Shown here piece after piece: positions 9,084 to 19,148 of a stretch of 64,000 bases of DNA (position 1 is the first letter of the stretch; each line of letters starts with the position of its first letter). The DNA comes from Sphingobium quisquiliarum P25 (GTDB taxonomy: Bacteria > Pseudomonadota > Alphaproteobacteria > Sphingomonadales > Sphingomonadaceae). The notes under the pieces are model-generated. The model was not told the DNA's origin. It made no database searches and saw only the letters and a list, made by a program, of their open reading frames with translations. The stretch lies in NCBI RefSeq assembly GCF_000445065.1, contig NZ_ATHO01000014.1, positions 1-64,000 on the forward strand, in the 5' to 3' direction. The translations under genes and the position numbers were made by a program.

Positions 9084-9977
9084 GTGGCCACTCGCTTCAT
9101 CGCTCGAACGAGCGACTCACAATTTCTACAACAGGACTTTCAGGAAAGGCTCAGTCACTGGAACCGCGACAGGCTGTCGCCCGGCTTTCCAGACGAGTGG
9201 GAAAGCCAGTTCCGCGACGGTCAGGCAATGGCCCGGCTGGAACATGCCTTCATGGAAGAACTGCGCGCGCAGGTGCGCGAGCGGGCGGCCAGCGCGCCCA
9301 CCGATCCCGACGGCTTCATTGCCTGGTTCGAAGCGCTCAAGGAAAATGGGCCGGGCCAGAATGATCCGCTTTTCCCCTGGCTCGCCGAACAGGCGTCGCG
9401 AGACGAGGTTCGATGGTTCCTGACGCAGGAAGCCGCCGGGGAAGCCGGGTTCGACGATCTCGTCGCCTTAACGCAGGTGAAGCTGCCAACATCCGCCAAG
9501 CTGGAACTGGCGCGCAACTATTGGGATGAAATGGGGCGCGGCAATGAAAAGGGCATGCATGGCCCGATGCTGTCCCAGCTTGTCAGCATCCTGGACCTGT
9601 CGCCCACGATCGAAACGACGGTATGGGAAAGCCTGGCGCTGGCCAACGCGATGACCGCCATGGCGACCCAGCGCGTCTATGCGTGGCACAGCGTCGGCGC
9701 GCTCGGCGTCATCGAACTGACCGCGCCCTGGCGTTCGGCGCATACCGCCGCTGCGCTCAAGCGGATCGGCCTCAGCCAGTCGGAACGCCGCTATTTCGAT
9801 CTGCATGCGGTGCTGGACGTCAAGCACAGCCGGGACTGGAACGAACTGGCGATCAAGCCGCTGGTCGCCGAAGACCCGCGCCGCGCCACCGCCATCGCCG
9901 AAGGCGCGCTGATCCGCCTGAGCTGCGGCGAGCGGTGCTTTGACCGCTATCGCGCGCATCTGGGGCTGGAGCGTTAA
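9084..9977 (+). CDS. Heme-oxygenase-like diiron (iron-containing redox enzyme) family protein
   Basis: The 297-residue helical protein begins at GTG with an AGGAG site 10 nt upstream. It resembles the HDO/TenA-like family: the segment LARNYWDEMGRGNEKGMH gives Glu and His ligands, and LHAVLDVKHSRDW gives the third-helix Asp and His ligands. Family members use a diiron centre for N-oxygenation or C-C cleavage. The substrate cannot be told from sequence. The gene is followed after 2 bp by a receiver-like protein, so the two are probably translated from one mRNA. Confidence 0.75.
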   Translation: MATRFIARTSDSQFLQQDFQERLSHWNRDRLSPGFPDEWESQFRDGQAMARLEHAFMEELRAQVRERAASAPTDPDGFIAWFEALKENGPGQNDPLFPWLAEQASRDEVRWFLTQEAAGEAGFDDLVALTQVKLPTSAKLELARNYWDEMGRGNEKGMHGPMLSQLVSILDLSPTIETTVWESLALANAMTAMATQRVYAWHSVGALGVIELTAPWRSAHTAAALKRIGLSQSERRYFDLHAVLDVKHSRDWNELAIKPLVAEDPRRATAIAEGALIRLSCGERCFDRYRAHLGLER

Positions 9978-9979
9978 GC

Positions 9980-10321
9980 ATGGCGGGACATCAGCCCCGC
10001 ATCCTTGTCGTCGAGGATGATCCGGCCATTGCCCGCATGATGGTGGAGATGCTGCGCGCGGCGGATTATGAGGTGGACGGTCCCTATGCCGACGCCAGCG
10101 ACGGGGTGGCGGCGCTGGCCGCCCATTTCCCTGACGGAGCGGTGCTCGACCTGCACCGGCCTGCGGAGGACGCCAGCCTGCTAAAGGATGATCTGGAGGC
10201 GTATGACATTCCCTTCCTCGACTGCGAGGAAAGCGTCCGCCAAGGGAAAGCCGCGCCACTGAAGGGCCGGTCGCAACTGGAAAGGCGGCTCCTCCCCTGG
10301 CTCCGGCACATGCGGCACTGA
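9980..10321 (+). CDS. Stand-alone response-regulator receiver, degenerate C-half
   Basis: The 113-residue protein has a CheY-like receiver fold. The acidic pocket (VVEDD, residues 11-15) and phospho-acceptor Asp (GAVLDLHRP) are present, but the canonical Thr/Ser and the KP loop are missing or moved (the sequence reads FLDCEESVRQGKAAPLKG). It has no output domain. It directly follows the diiron gene (2-bp gap). It may be an atypical or phosphate-independent receiver. No histidine kinase is next to it. Confidence 0.8.
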   Translation: MAGHQPRILVVEDDPAIARMMVEMLRAADYEVDGPYADASDGVAALAAHFPDGAVLDLHRPAEDASLLKDDLEAYDIPFLDCEESVRQGKAAPLKGRSQLERRLLPWLRHMRH

Positions 10322-10422
10322 GTGTTCGCGGCGGGCGAGAGCCGTCACGGTTCAGCGCCCCGCTCTTGCCCCTTGCGTGACGGACGCTATGTCCATCCCC
10401 TCGGATCAGCGCGGGAGACGGA

Positions 10423-11643
10423 ATGGGCCGCATCGTCGGAAAAATAATCAGCGGCGCAGGCGTCGCGCTGCTGTTTCTGGTCATTGCGCTCTGCCTCGCG
10501 ATCACCATCGTCCCGCCCTTTCTGGACCGCATCTATTATCAGGGGCCGGTGAGCCGCCATTTTGACGGCGCGCACTTCTTCAACCCCGATGGCGAGATCG
10601 AATTTTCCCCGCCGCCGGGCAGTAACCGGCAAAGCTTCGCCGTGCGCTGGCTGCTGGGCGCGGACGAGCGGCCGCCCTGGCCCGATGCGGTGGCGGTAAA
10701 GCCCAGCCGTCCCGCGGGGTTCGCCGCGCCGCGCGGCATGACCGCGACCTGGGTCGGCCATGCGACGGTGCTGGTGCAGGCGGCGGGCCTCAATATCCTG
10801 ACCGATCCGATCTGGTCCGATTATGCCAGCCCCTTGCCGCCATTCGGGCCAAGGCGCGTGGCGCAGCCGGGCATACGGTTCGAAGACCTGCCCAAGATCG
10901 ACCTGGTGGTCGTCAGCCACAATCATTACGACCATCTGGACATTCCGACGCTCAAAAGGCTCTGGGAGCGCGACCGGCCCAAGATCATCACCAGCCTTGG
11001 CAACGACACCATCCTGAAACGCGAAGGCATTCCCGCCGTCGCGCTGGATTGGGGCCAGTCGATCAGCGGAGCGGCGCTGAACGGCCTTGGCTCCGATACG
11101 GTGATCCAGTGCGAAAATTACGAACATTGCCCCGATTATCGCGTCCATGTGATCCGCAACCATCATTGGAGCAGCCGGTGGGGCACGGATCGCAACCGCG
11201 CGCTCTGGTCCAGCTTCGTGATCGCCACGCGGGCGGGCAACATCTTCTTCGCGGGGGATACGGGCGCGGGCGACATGGCATGGCCGGAGGAAGCGGCGCG
11301 GCTGGGGCCGATCCGGCTGGCGATGATCCCGATCGGCGCTTTCCGTTTCTGGCCGGGGCAGATGGAATCGGACAGCCATATCGGGCCGCAGCGGGCCGTC
11401 TCCGTATTCGAAAAGCTGGGGGCGTCCACGGCGATCCCGATCCATTGGGGCACGTTCCGCCTGTCTTTCGAACGGTGGAGCACGCCGCCGCGCATGCTGG
11501 AACTGTATCTGCGGTGCGCGGGCATAGAGCGGGCGCGCTTCGCGCCGTTGCGCGCCGGGCAGTCGATCGCCGTGCCGCGCTATTCCGCGGTCGAGCGAAG
11601 CCGGGGGCGCTGCGACCATCGCGCCATCGCCGCGCTGGAATAG
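10423..11643 (+). CDS. MBL-fold metallo-hydrolase, NAPE-PLD/RomA-like
   Basis: The 406-residue protein has an N-terminal membrane anchor (about residues 8-31) and a metallo-beta-lactamase domain of the NAPE-PLD/RomA type. Signature parts: TWVGHATVLVQ, LTDPIWSDYASP, the zinc motif SHNHYDHLD, RNHHWSSRW, the metal Asp in FFAGDTGAGD and PIHWGTFRLS at the C-terminal His. Relatives cleave phospholipid head groups (N-acylphosphatidylethanolamine) or are of unknown role in bacteria. It is likely anchored facing the periplasm. The gene converges on the 11646 gene, 2 bp after its stop. Confidence 0.9.
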   Translation: MGRIVGKIISGAGVALLFLVIALCLAITIVPPFLDRIYYQGPVSRHFDGAHFFNPDGEIEFSPPPGSNRQSFAVRWLLGADERPPWPDAVAVKPSRPAGFAAPRGMTATWVGHATVLVQAAGLNILTDPIWSDYASPLPPFGPRRVAQPGIRFEDLPKIDLVVVSHNHYDHLDIPTLKRLWERDRPKIITSLGNDTILKREGIPAVALDWGQSISGAALNGLGSDTVIQCENYEHCPDYRVHVIRNHHWSSRWGTDRNRALWSSFVIATRAGNIFFAGDTGAGDMAWPEEAARLGPIRLAMIPIGAFRFWPGQMESDSHIGPQRAVSVFEKLGASTAIPIHWGTFRLSFERWSTPPRMLELYLRCAGIERARFAPLRAGQSIAVPRYSAVERSRGRCDHRAIAALE

Positions 11644-11645
11644 GA

Positions 11646-12116
11646 TCAGGCGGGAGGGGCTGCTGCCTGTGCCGGATGACCGCCGCCGGTCATCGCGGCC
11701 AGATATTCGGCCTGCATCTCCTGCGTGAGCAGTTCCATCATCTGCCGCCCCTCGATCCAGAGTTCGATGACGCCGAAGGCTCCGCCGCGCTTGCGATATT
11801 TGGCTGGCCAGCCTTCGCGCGCGGCGATCGCCATCACCTCATCCTGACTGAGCGGCGTGGCAAGCGCGGCGTGAGTCGCAGTGAAGCCGCTCTCATCCGA
11901 GGCCCGGCCGGAGGCATCGGCATCCCCTTCGGTTTCGCGCAGCACCGTGCCGATGGGATAGACTTCCACCGCCGTGCCGCGATCGTCGCCCGCCAGCGCG
12001 ATCCAGCTTCCCTGCGCCACCGGCGGAAAGGGATGAGCGTGACCGCGCCATAATTCGGCGATGACCTGCGCCACGTTCCTGGGGTCATGGGCCGAGATCG
12101 AAAGATGAAACAGCAT
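11646..12116 (-). CDS. Conserved hypothetical protein (VOC-like)
   Basis: A 156-residue protein starting at MLFHLSISAHDPRNVAQVI. The opening strand-helix pattern and the ITE-like segment AVEVYPIGTVL suggest a vicinal-oxygen-chelate (glyoxalase) fold but I see no clear metal triad. The tail is Ala/Pro-rich. I chose the internal ATG at 12116 because the upstream extension has no sequence of protein character. Its neighbours (MBL hydrolase, DUF3617 lipoproteins) give no functional hint. Confidence 0.7.
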   Translation of the reverse strand: MLFHLSISAHDPRNVAQVIAELWRGHAHPFPPVAQGSWIALAGDDRGTAVEVYPIGTVLRETEGDADASGRASDESGFTATHAALATPLSQDEVMAIAAREGWPAKYRKRGGAFGVIELWIEGRQMMELLTQEMQAEYLAAMTGGGHPAQAAAPPA

Positions 12117-12196
12117 GACACGCCTCCGCTGCCTGCACTCCGCCAGTGCAGCATAGCATGAATTCGGTCCCGCTGCGCCGGGGCTTGTGCTGACGA

Positions 12197-12700
12197 TCAG
12201 GTCTTGGCGCATTCCCCCGTGCGCTTGCCGGTCACGTCATGGGTGGTGCGCAGCGTGGGATTGCCCGCCACCGTCTTTGTCATGGTGCTGCCCAGCGTCA
12301 GCGTATCATCAGTGAAATTCCCCTCCAGCACGATTTCCGACGTGCCTTCACCGGCCTTGCAGGACAGGGTGGCGATCAGCCGTCCCTTGCGGATAAGCTT
12401 GTCCTTATAGGTGCAATCCTTACCCTCGCCCCCTGCCAGCGCATCGGCATCCGGCACCCCGGCGGCGTCTACCGTCAGGCACAGCTTGTCTTCGCTCATC
12501 TGCTTGAGCGCCGCCTGATATTCAGCGGGCGTCACGGTGGGCGTGTTGTAGCCGGTCGTCTTGCGCGTGAAGGCCCATTCCCCCGCCTTGATCGCGATGG
12601 GCGCTTCCACCGCTTCGGGCGCGGGCGCTTCCTTTTCGCCGCAGCCCCCGATGGCAAGCGCGACCGCCAGCGGCATCACCGCCGATTGCATGATCTTCAT
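12197..12700 (-). CDS. DUF3617 lipoprotein
   Basis: The 167-residue protein has a lipoprotein signal (VALAIGGC) then an Ala/Pro linker (EKEAPAPEAVEAP) and a DUF3617 domain: IKAGEWAFTRKTTG, a pair of cysteines around KLCLTVD and KDCTYKD, then SCKAG and the tail GKRTGEC. It is a paralog of the DUF3617 protein at 13067, 370 bp away. Role unknown; members are envelope proteins common in sphingomonads and other proteobacteria. Confidence 0.88.
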   Translation of the reverse strand: MKIMQSAVMPLAVALAIGGCGEKEAPAPEAVEAPIAIKAGEWAFTRKTTGYNTPTVTPAEYQAALKQMSEDKLCLTVDAAGVPDADALAGGEGKDCTYKDKLIRKGRLIATLSCKAGEGTSEIVLEGNFTDDTLTLGSTMTKTVAGNPTLRTTHDVTGKRTGECAKT

Positions 12701-12785
12701 ATCCTCATCCCCTGTTCTCTTGACGGAACGGGGAGAGGCTCGCCCGGCCCCGGCCAAAGCGCAAGAGGAAAAATCCAGCCGCGCC

Positions 12786-13064
12786 TCAACGCTTGCCGTG
12801 GGTCGGCGCGTGGAAGTCAGGCGGCTTGCCAGCGATCCAGGCCAGAAAGCGGGCAAGCCCCGGATGCGCGCGCAGGGCCGCCGCGTCGCGATAGGCGCGG
12901 GCAAGTTCCGCATTGCTGATCTGCGCATGGATGGCGCGGTGGCAAATGGGGTGGAGCGGCACCGTGCCGCGCCCGCCCCTGCTGCGGGGCAGCGGATGAT
13001 GCCATTCGATCCGCCGCCCCAGCGGCCGTTCGCACAGCCAGCAGCAGGGCGCGCCGCCGCTCAC
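12786..13064 (-). CDS. Small HNH endonuclease
   Basis: This 92-residue protein is a minimal HNH nuclease: CWLCERPLG (first Cys pair), EWHHPLPRSRGG (catalytic HH), then PLHPICHRAIHA (second metal part). A GTG at 13064 sits 2 bp past the DUF3617 stop and gives the usual short N-terminus; an ATG at 13097 would overlap the upstream gene by 31 bp. No partner domain or mobile element is near. Stand-alone HNH proteins of this size are found in many sphingomonads without known role. It lies between two DUF3617 paralogs. Confidence 0.8.
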   Translation of the reverse strand: MSGGAPCCWLCERPLGRRIEWHHPLPRSRGGRGTVPLHPICHRAIHAQISNAELARAYRDAAALRAHPGLARFLAWIAGKPPDFHAPTHGKR

Positions 13065-13066
13065 GC

Positions 13067-13603
13067 CTATGTCGTGGCGCAGTCGGCCGCGATCCATTTG
13101 CCGGACGTCTTCGCCTTCATGCGCATTTCAGCGCCTTGCGCGGCCGCGCTGCTTTTCATGTCCATGTGCATTTCATAGCTTTCGGGCGAATAGCTGCCCG
13201 ACATCACGGCGGTCATCGCGCCGCCTTCCGACTTGCAGGAAACCTCGCCCTTCACCGATCCGCCGCCGACATTGAAGCCCTTATAGGTGCAGTCCTTGTT
13301 CTCCTGACCGGAAAACATCTTGCCGCTGGGATTTTCGGCCTCTTGGGGCGTGACGCAGTAGCGGATGGAGGTGCGGCTCATCATCTTCTTCATCTGCTCT
13401 TTCATCCGGGCGCCGCCGCCCGGCAGATTGGGCATGTCGATATCTTCCAGCGTGAAGCTGCTTTCCCACTGGCCGGGTTTCAGCTTCACCCTTTCGACCT
13501 GCGCCTCGACCTCGCTCTTGCTCATCGGTTCGCCGGACGGCTTGTCGCCGCATCCCGCCAGCAGCGCCGTCGCGCCCGCCAGCGCCAAAACCGTTTTGCG
13601 CAT
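13067..13603 (-). CDS. DUF3617 lipoprotein
   Basis: The 178-residue protein has a lipobox (LLAGC) and DUF3617 domain ([46 protein letters not shown], then a C-terminal segment rich in Met). The Met-rich stretches ([23 protein letters not shown]) may be secondary metal contacts. It is divergent from uvrB with only 52 bp between starts. Its stop precedes the likely HNH start by 2 bp. Confidence 0.88.
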   Translation of the reverse strand: MRKTVLALAGATALLAGCGDKPSGEPMSKSEVEAQVERVKLKPGQWESSFTLEDIDMPNLPGGGARMKEQMKKMMSRTSIRYCVTPQEAENPSGKMFSGQENKDCTYKGFNVGGGSVKGEVSCKSEGGAMTAVMSGSYSPESYEMHMDMKSSAAAQGAEMRMKAKTSGKWIAADCATT

Positions 13604-13655
13604 CGCACATCCTCCCTGTTGCACCCCTTGGGCAGGCGAACCATATCAAGGCGCG

Positions 13656-15839
<2,184 letters not shown>

Positions 15840-15878
15840 GGAGCGGCGCGGACGGGCTTTCCGCCGCCGCCCTTACAA

Positions 15879-15921
15879 TTTGCGACAAATCTTTCTTGGA
15901 CTTGCCAGAATTTTGCGACAA
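15879..15921 (+). repeat. Direct repeats TTTGCGACAA upstream of TonB receptor
   Basis: Two exact copies of the 10-mer TTTGCGACAA, at 15879-15888 and 15912-15921, start 33 bp apart, three helical turns. The second ends 49 bp before the receptor start. They could be binding sites of a regulator that acts on the receptor promoter. Confidence 0.35.
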
Positions 15922-15970
15922 CTCGCGCCTAACAGCCGGTCATCAGGTGATTGGTGAAAAGGGGTAATGT

Positions 15971-18511
15971 GTGAGCCGTCCGACGTCGCTTCTGCTGTTT
16001 TCGTTGATGATAAGCTGCGCGCCGACGGCGCTGCTTGCCCAGACGGACGAGGCCAAGGGGCCGCCGGTACAGATGGACGATGTGGACGAGATCGTCGTCA
16101 CCGGCCAGCCCGAACGCGGCGCGGTGATCGGCAACATCAAGCCCGAACAGCAATTGTCCCCCGCAGACGTGCGCGCCCTGGGCGTAACGTCGATCGCGGA
16201 GATGATCACCGAATTGTCGCCTCAGACCAATGGCGATCCCGTGATCCTGCTGAACGGGAAACGCATTTCCAGCTTCTCCGAAATCCAGGACATCCCGTCC
16301 GAGGCGGTGGCACGGGTCGACATCCTGCCCGAACAAGTCGCGCTGTCATACGGCTATGCGCCCACGCAGAAGGTGGTGAACATCGTGCTGCGCCAGCGCT
16401 TCCGCGCGGAAACGGCAGACCTGCGCGCGGGAACGACGACCGATGGCGGGCGCGAGAACGGCACGATCGAAGGCGGGCTGCTGCGTATCCGGGGCGATAA
16501 CCGGCTGACGCTCAATGTGAAATATGCGGCCGCAGCGTCGCTGCTGGAAAGCCGCCGCTCGATCGATCCGGGTCCGAACAGTCCGGCCCTTGCCGACCTC
16601 ACCCGCTTCCGCACGCTCAGTCCCGCGACGGAAAATCTGTCGGCGAACGCCACCTGGGCGCGGGCGCTGGGCAAGGTTTCCATGACGGTCAACGGACGGG
16701 TCGAACTGTCGGACAATGACTCGCTCCAGGGGCTTTCCTCCGCAGCGCTGGCGCAGCTGGCGGGCCTGCCGCAATGGCCGTTCGCCGATGACGGGCGCTA
16801 TCGCGACATTATCGAAGCGGGCACGCTGGATCAGCAGATACGCGGCACCACCGGGCATCTGGGCCTGACGCTGAACGGCCTGCTGGGCGGCGGGTGGCAA
16901 TGGTCGCTGACCGGCAATGGCGACATTTCCGACACGCGGACGCGCACGGAGAGATCGTCCAGCACCGACCGGGCGAGCAGCAAGTCGCAGGCGGTCACGG
17001 GCGACCTGCTGCTGTCGGGTCCGATCGTCGACCTGCCTGCCGGAACGGTGACCAGTTCGATCCGGCTCGGCGCTTCGGCCAACGGCTTCGACGGCTGGTC
17101 CATCCGCAACGGGAAGGAGAGCGAGAGAAGCTATGACCGGCAGATCGGCAGCGGGCAGGTCAGCCTGGATGTGCCGCTGACCAGCAAGGCGCGCGGCGTA
17201 CTGGGCGCGGTGGGCGATATCGGCGTCAATGTGAATGCGGGCATGCAGCAGCTTTCCGATTTCGGCACGCTGTCTACCCTGGGTTATGGCCTGAGGTGGC
17301 GGCCCGTTCCGGCGGTCCAGCTGCTGGTGTCCGCCAATCAGGATCGCGCCGCGCCGACCGGCAACCAGATCAACGATCCCGAAATATCGACGCCCAACGT
17401 GTCCGTATTCGATTATCGCACCGGCGAAACCGTGTTCGTGACGCGCATCACCGGCGGCAACGCGGCGCTCAAGGAAAGCGTGCGCGACCAGTTCCGCCTG
17501 AGCGCCACCGTCAAGCCCTTCGAAAAGCCGAACCTCACGCTGACGGCGACCTATCTCAACAGCCGCACGGCGAACCCCATCGCCGCCTTCCCGGAGCCCA
17601 CGCCCGCGATCGAAGACGCCTTTCCCGACCGCTTCGTGCGCGACGCTGACGGCCGATTGTTGCAGATCAACGCGCGGCCGATCAATTTCCTGCGGTCGCA
17701 AAGCGAGCAGTTGCGCTGGGGCTTCGACCTGTCCCTGCCGCTCAAATCGCGCATCCAGAAGCTGGTGGAAGCCTGGCGCGCGGCGGGGGCCAAACCGGAA
17801 GACCGCCCCAAGGAATTGCAGGACATGCGGGCGCTGTTCGGCAACCGGGGCCGGGAAAGAGGGGAGCAGGCGGGCGGGCAGGATAACGCGCCTCCTCCCA
17901 CGGAAGGCGGCGAACGGCCCCGTGGCGAAGGCGGCTTCGACGGTCCGCCAAGGCAGGGCGCGGGCGGCAGGCCCGGCGGCGGTTTCGGCGGTCCCGGAGG
18001 ATTCGGCGGCGGACGCGGCGGCGGTGGCGGACGCCTCAGCTTCAGCCTTTATCATACATGGCATTTCACCGAGAGCATCCTGATCGCGCCGGGCGTGCCT
18101 GAGCTTGACCTGCTCAACGGCGATGCCACCGGCTCATCGGGCGGCCAGCCCCGGCATGAGATCGAAGCGCGGGTGGGCTATGTCAACAATGGCCTGGGCG
18201 CGCGGCTGGGCGTGGATTGGGAAAGCGGCACCCATGTCGATGGCGCGCTGGACGGATCGTCGCGGCTGAACTTCGGCAGCCTGGCGACGGCGAACCTGCG
18301 GCTTTTCGCCAATCTGGGGCAGATGCCGTCATTGGTGCGCAACCATCCCTTCCTGCGCGGCGCGCGGGTGTCGATCGGCATCGATAATATCTTCAACGCG
18401 CGGCGTGACGTGACCGACGCCAGCGGCGGCACGCCGCTGCGCTACCAGCCGGGCTATCTCGATCCGCTCGGCCGCCGCATCAGCATTTCATTCCGCAAAC
18501 TCTTCTTCTGA
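15971..18511 (+). CDS. TonB-dependent outer-membrane receptor with Gly-rich insert
   Basis: The 846-residue protein starts at GTG after an AAAAGGGG site, has a signal peptide ending near TALLAQ, then a plug domain (VDEIVVTGQPE, ILLNGKRISSFSEIQDIP, KVVNIVLRQRF) and a beta-barrel ending in SISFRKLFF, with aromatic final residue. Unusual is a low-complexity segment at about residues 620-690 with Arg/Glu-rich then Gly-rich stretches (GGGFGGPGGFGGGRGGGGG), predicted to be an extracellular loop. Substrate unknown; the barrel has no neighbours such as a transporter that would point to one. Confidence 0.93.
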   Translation: MSRPTSLLLFSLMISCAPTALLAQTDEAKGPPVQMDDVDEIVVTGQPERGAVIGNIKPEQQLSPADVRALGVTSIAEMITELSPQTNGDPVILLNGKRISSFSEIQDIPSEAVARVDILPEQVALSYGYAPTQKVVNIVLRQRFRAETADLRAGTTTDGGRENGTIEGGLLRIRGDNRLTLNVKYAAAASLLESRRSIDPGPNSPALADLTRFRTLSPATENLSANATWARALGKVSMTVNGRVELSDNDSLQGLSSAALAQLAGLPQWPFADDGRYRDIIEAGTLDQQIRGTTGHLGLTLNGLLGGGWQWSLTGNGDISDTRTRTERSSSTDRASSKSQAVTGDLLLSGPIVDLPAGTVTSSIRLGASANGFDGWSIRNGKESERSYDRQIGSGQVSLDVPLTSKARGVLGAVGDIGVNVNAGMQQLSDFGTLSTLGYGLRWRPVPAVQLLVSANQDRAAPTGNQINDPEISTPNVSVFDYRTGETVFVTRITGGNAALKESVRDQFRLSATVKPFEKPNLTLTATYLNSRTANPIAAFPEPTPAIEDAFPDRFVRDADGRLLQINARPINFLRSQSEQLRWGFDLSLPLKSRIQKLVEAWRAAGAKPEDRPKELQDMRALFGNRGRERGEQAGGQDNAPPPTEGGERPRGEGGFDGPPRQGAGGRPGGGFGGPGGFGGGRGGGGGRLSFSLYHTWHFTESILIAPGVPELDLLNGDATGSSGGQPRHEIEARVGYVNNGLGARLGVDWESGTHVDGALDGSSRLNFGSLATANLRLFANLGQMPSLVRNHPFLRGARVSIGIDNIFNARRDVTDASGGTPLRYQPGYLDPLGRRISISFRKLFF

Positions 18512-18576
18512 GAGGCGGCTAAATGACTCCCCTCCCGGTCCGTTATGAACCGTATGAAGAGGCCGGGAGACGAAGC

Positions 18577-18996
18577 ATGAGGAAACCCGTCAGGATCGTG
18601 GTGGTCGATGATTCGCTGACTATCCGCGCGATGATCGAAACGCTGCTGGAGCGCGATTGCCGCTTCGAGGTTGTCGGCATCGCCCGCAACGGCGAAGAAG
18701 CGATTGACCTCATCTGCTCCGCAAAGCCCGATGTCGTCACGCTGGACGTGGCCATGCCCGGCAAGGACGGCATGACCATCCTGGACGAGATCATGGCGCT
18801 GGAACCATGCCCGGTCATCATGCTGTCCAGCCTGATGCGCGAAGGCGCGCCGATCATGGCCGATGCGCTGGACCGTGGCGCTGCTGCCTGCTTCAACAAG
18901 GCGATGATCGCCCGCGACGCGGCGCGCTTCATCAGCCTGGTGAAGGAGGTGGCGCGCAGCGCCGCTCCGGCGGTGCGGCTGGCGGCCGCGGCCTGA
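18577..18996 (+). CDS. CheY/CheB-like receiver protein
   Basis: The 139-residue protein is a single receiver domain. DD pocket in VVVDDSLTIRAMI, phospho-acceptor in VVTLDVAMPGKDGM, the Ser of IMLSSLMREGA and Lys of CFNKAM are all present, and sequence style is that of the CheB receiver half. No methylesterase or other output domain follows. The start at 18577 has a GGGAG site. It converges on the GGDEF-EAL-PilZ gene and may be an input to it, but that is inference. Confidence 0.88.
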   Translation: MRKPVRIVVVDDSLTIRAMIETLLERDCRFEVVGIARNGEEAIDLICSAKPDVVTLDVAMPGKDGMTILDEIMALEPCPVIMLSSLMREGAPIMADALDRGAAACFNKAMIARDAARFISLVKEVARSAAPAVRLAAAA

Positions 18997-19148
18997 AATC
19001 ACCAGCATCGGTTGGGAATGGGGAGCGCCGGAGACGGCCGCTCCCTTTTTCTTTGCTGATGGCGAACAATCCGGTCCCAGGCGCCGGCCGCTGACCGGGC
19101 GCGCTATGCCGGATCGGGACGTGCCAGCCCCGTCTGATCGGGCGGCTC

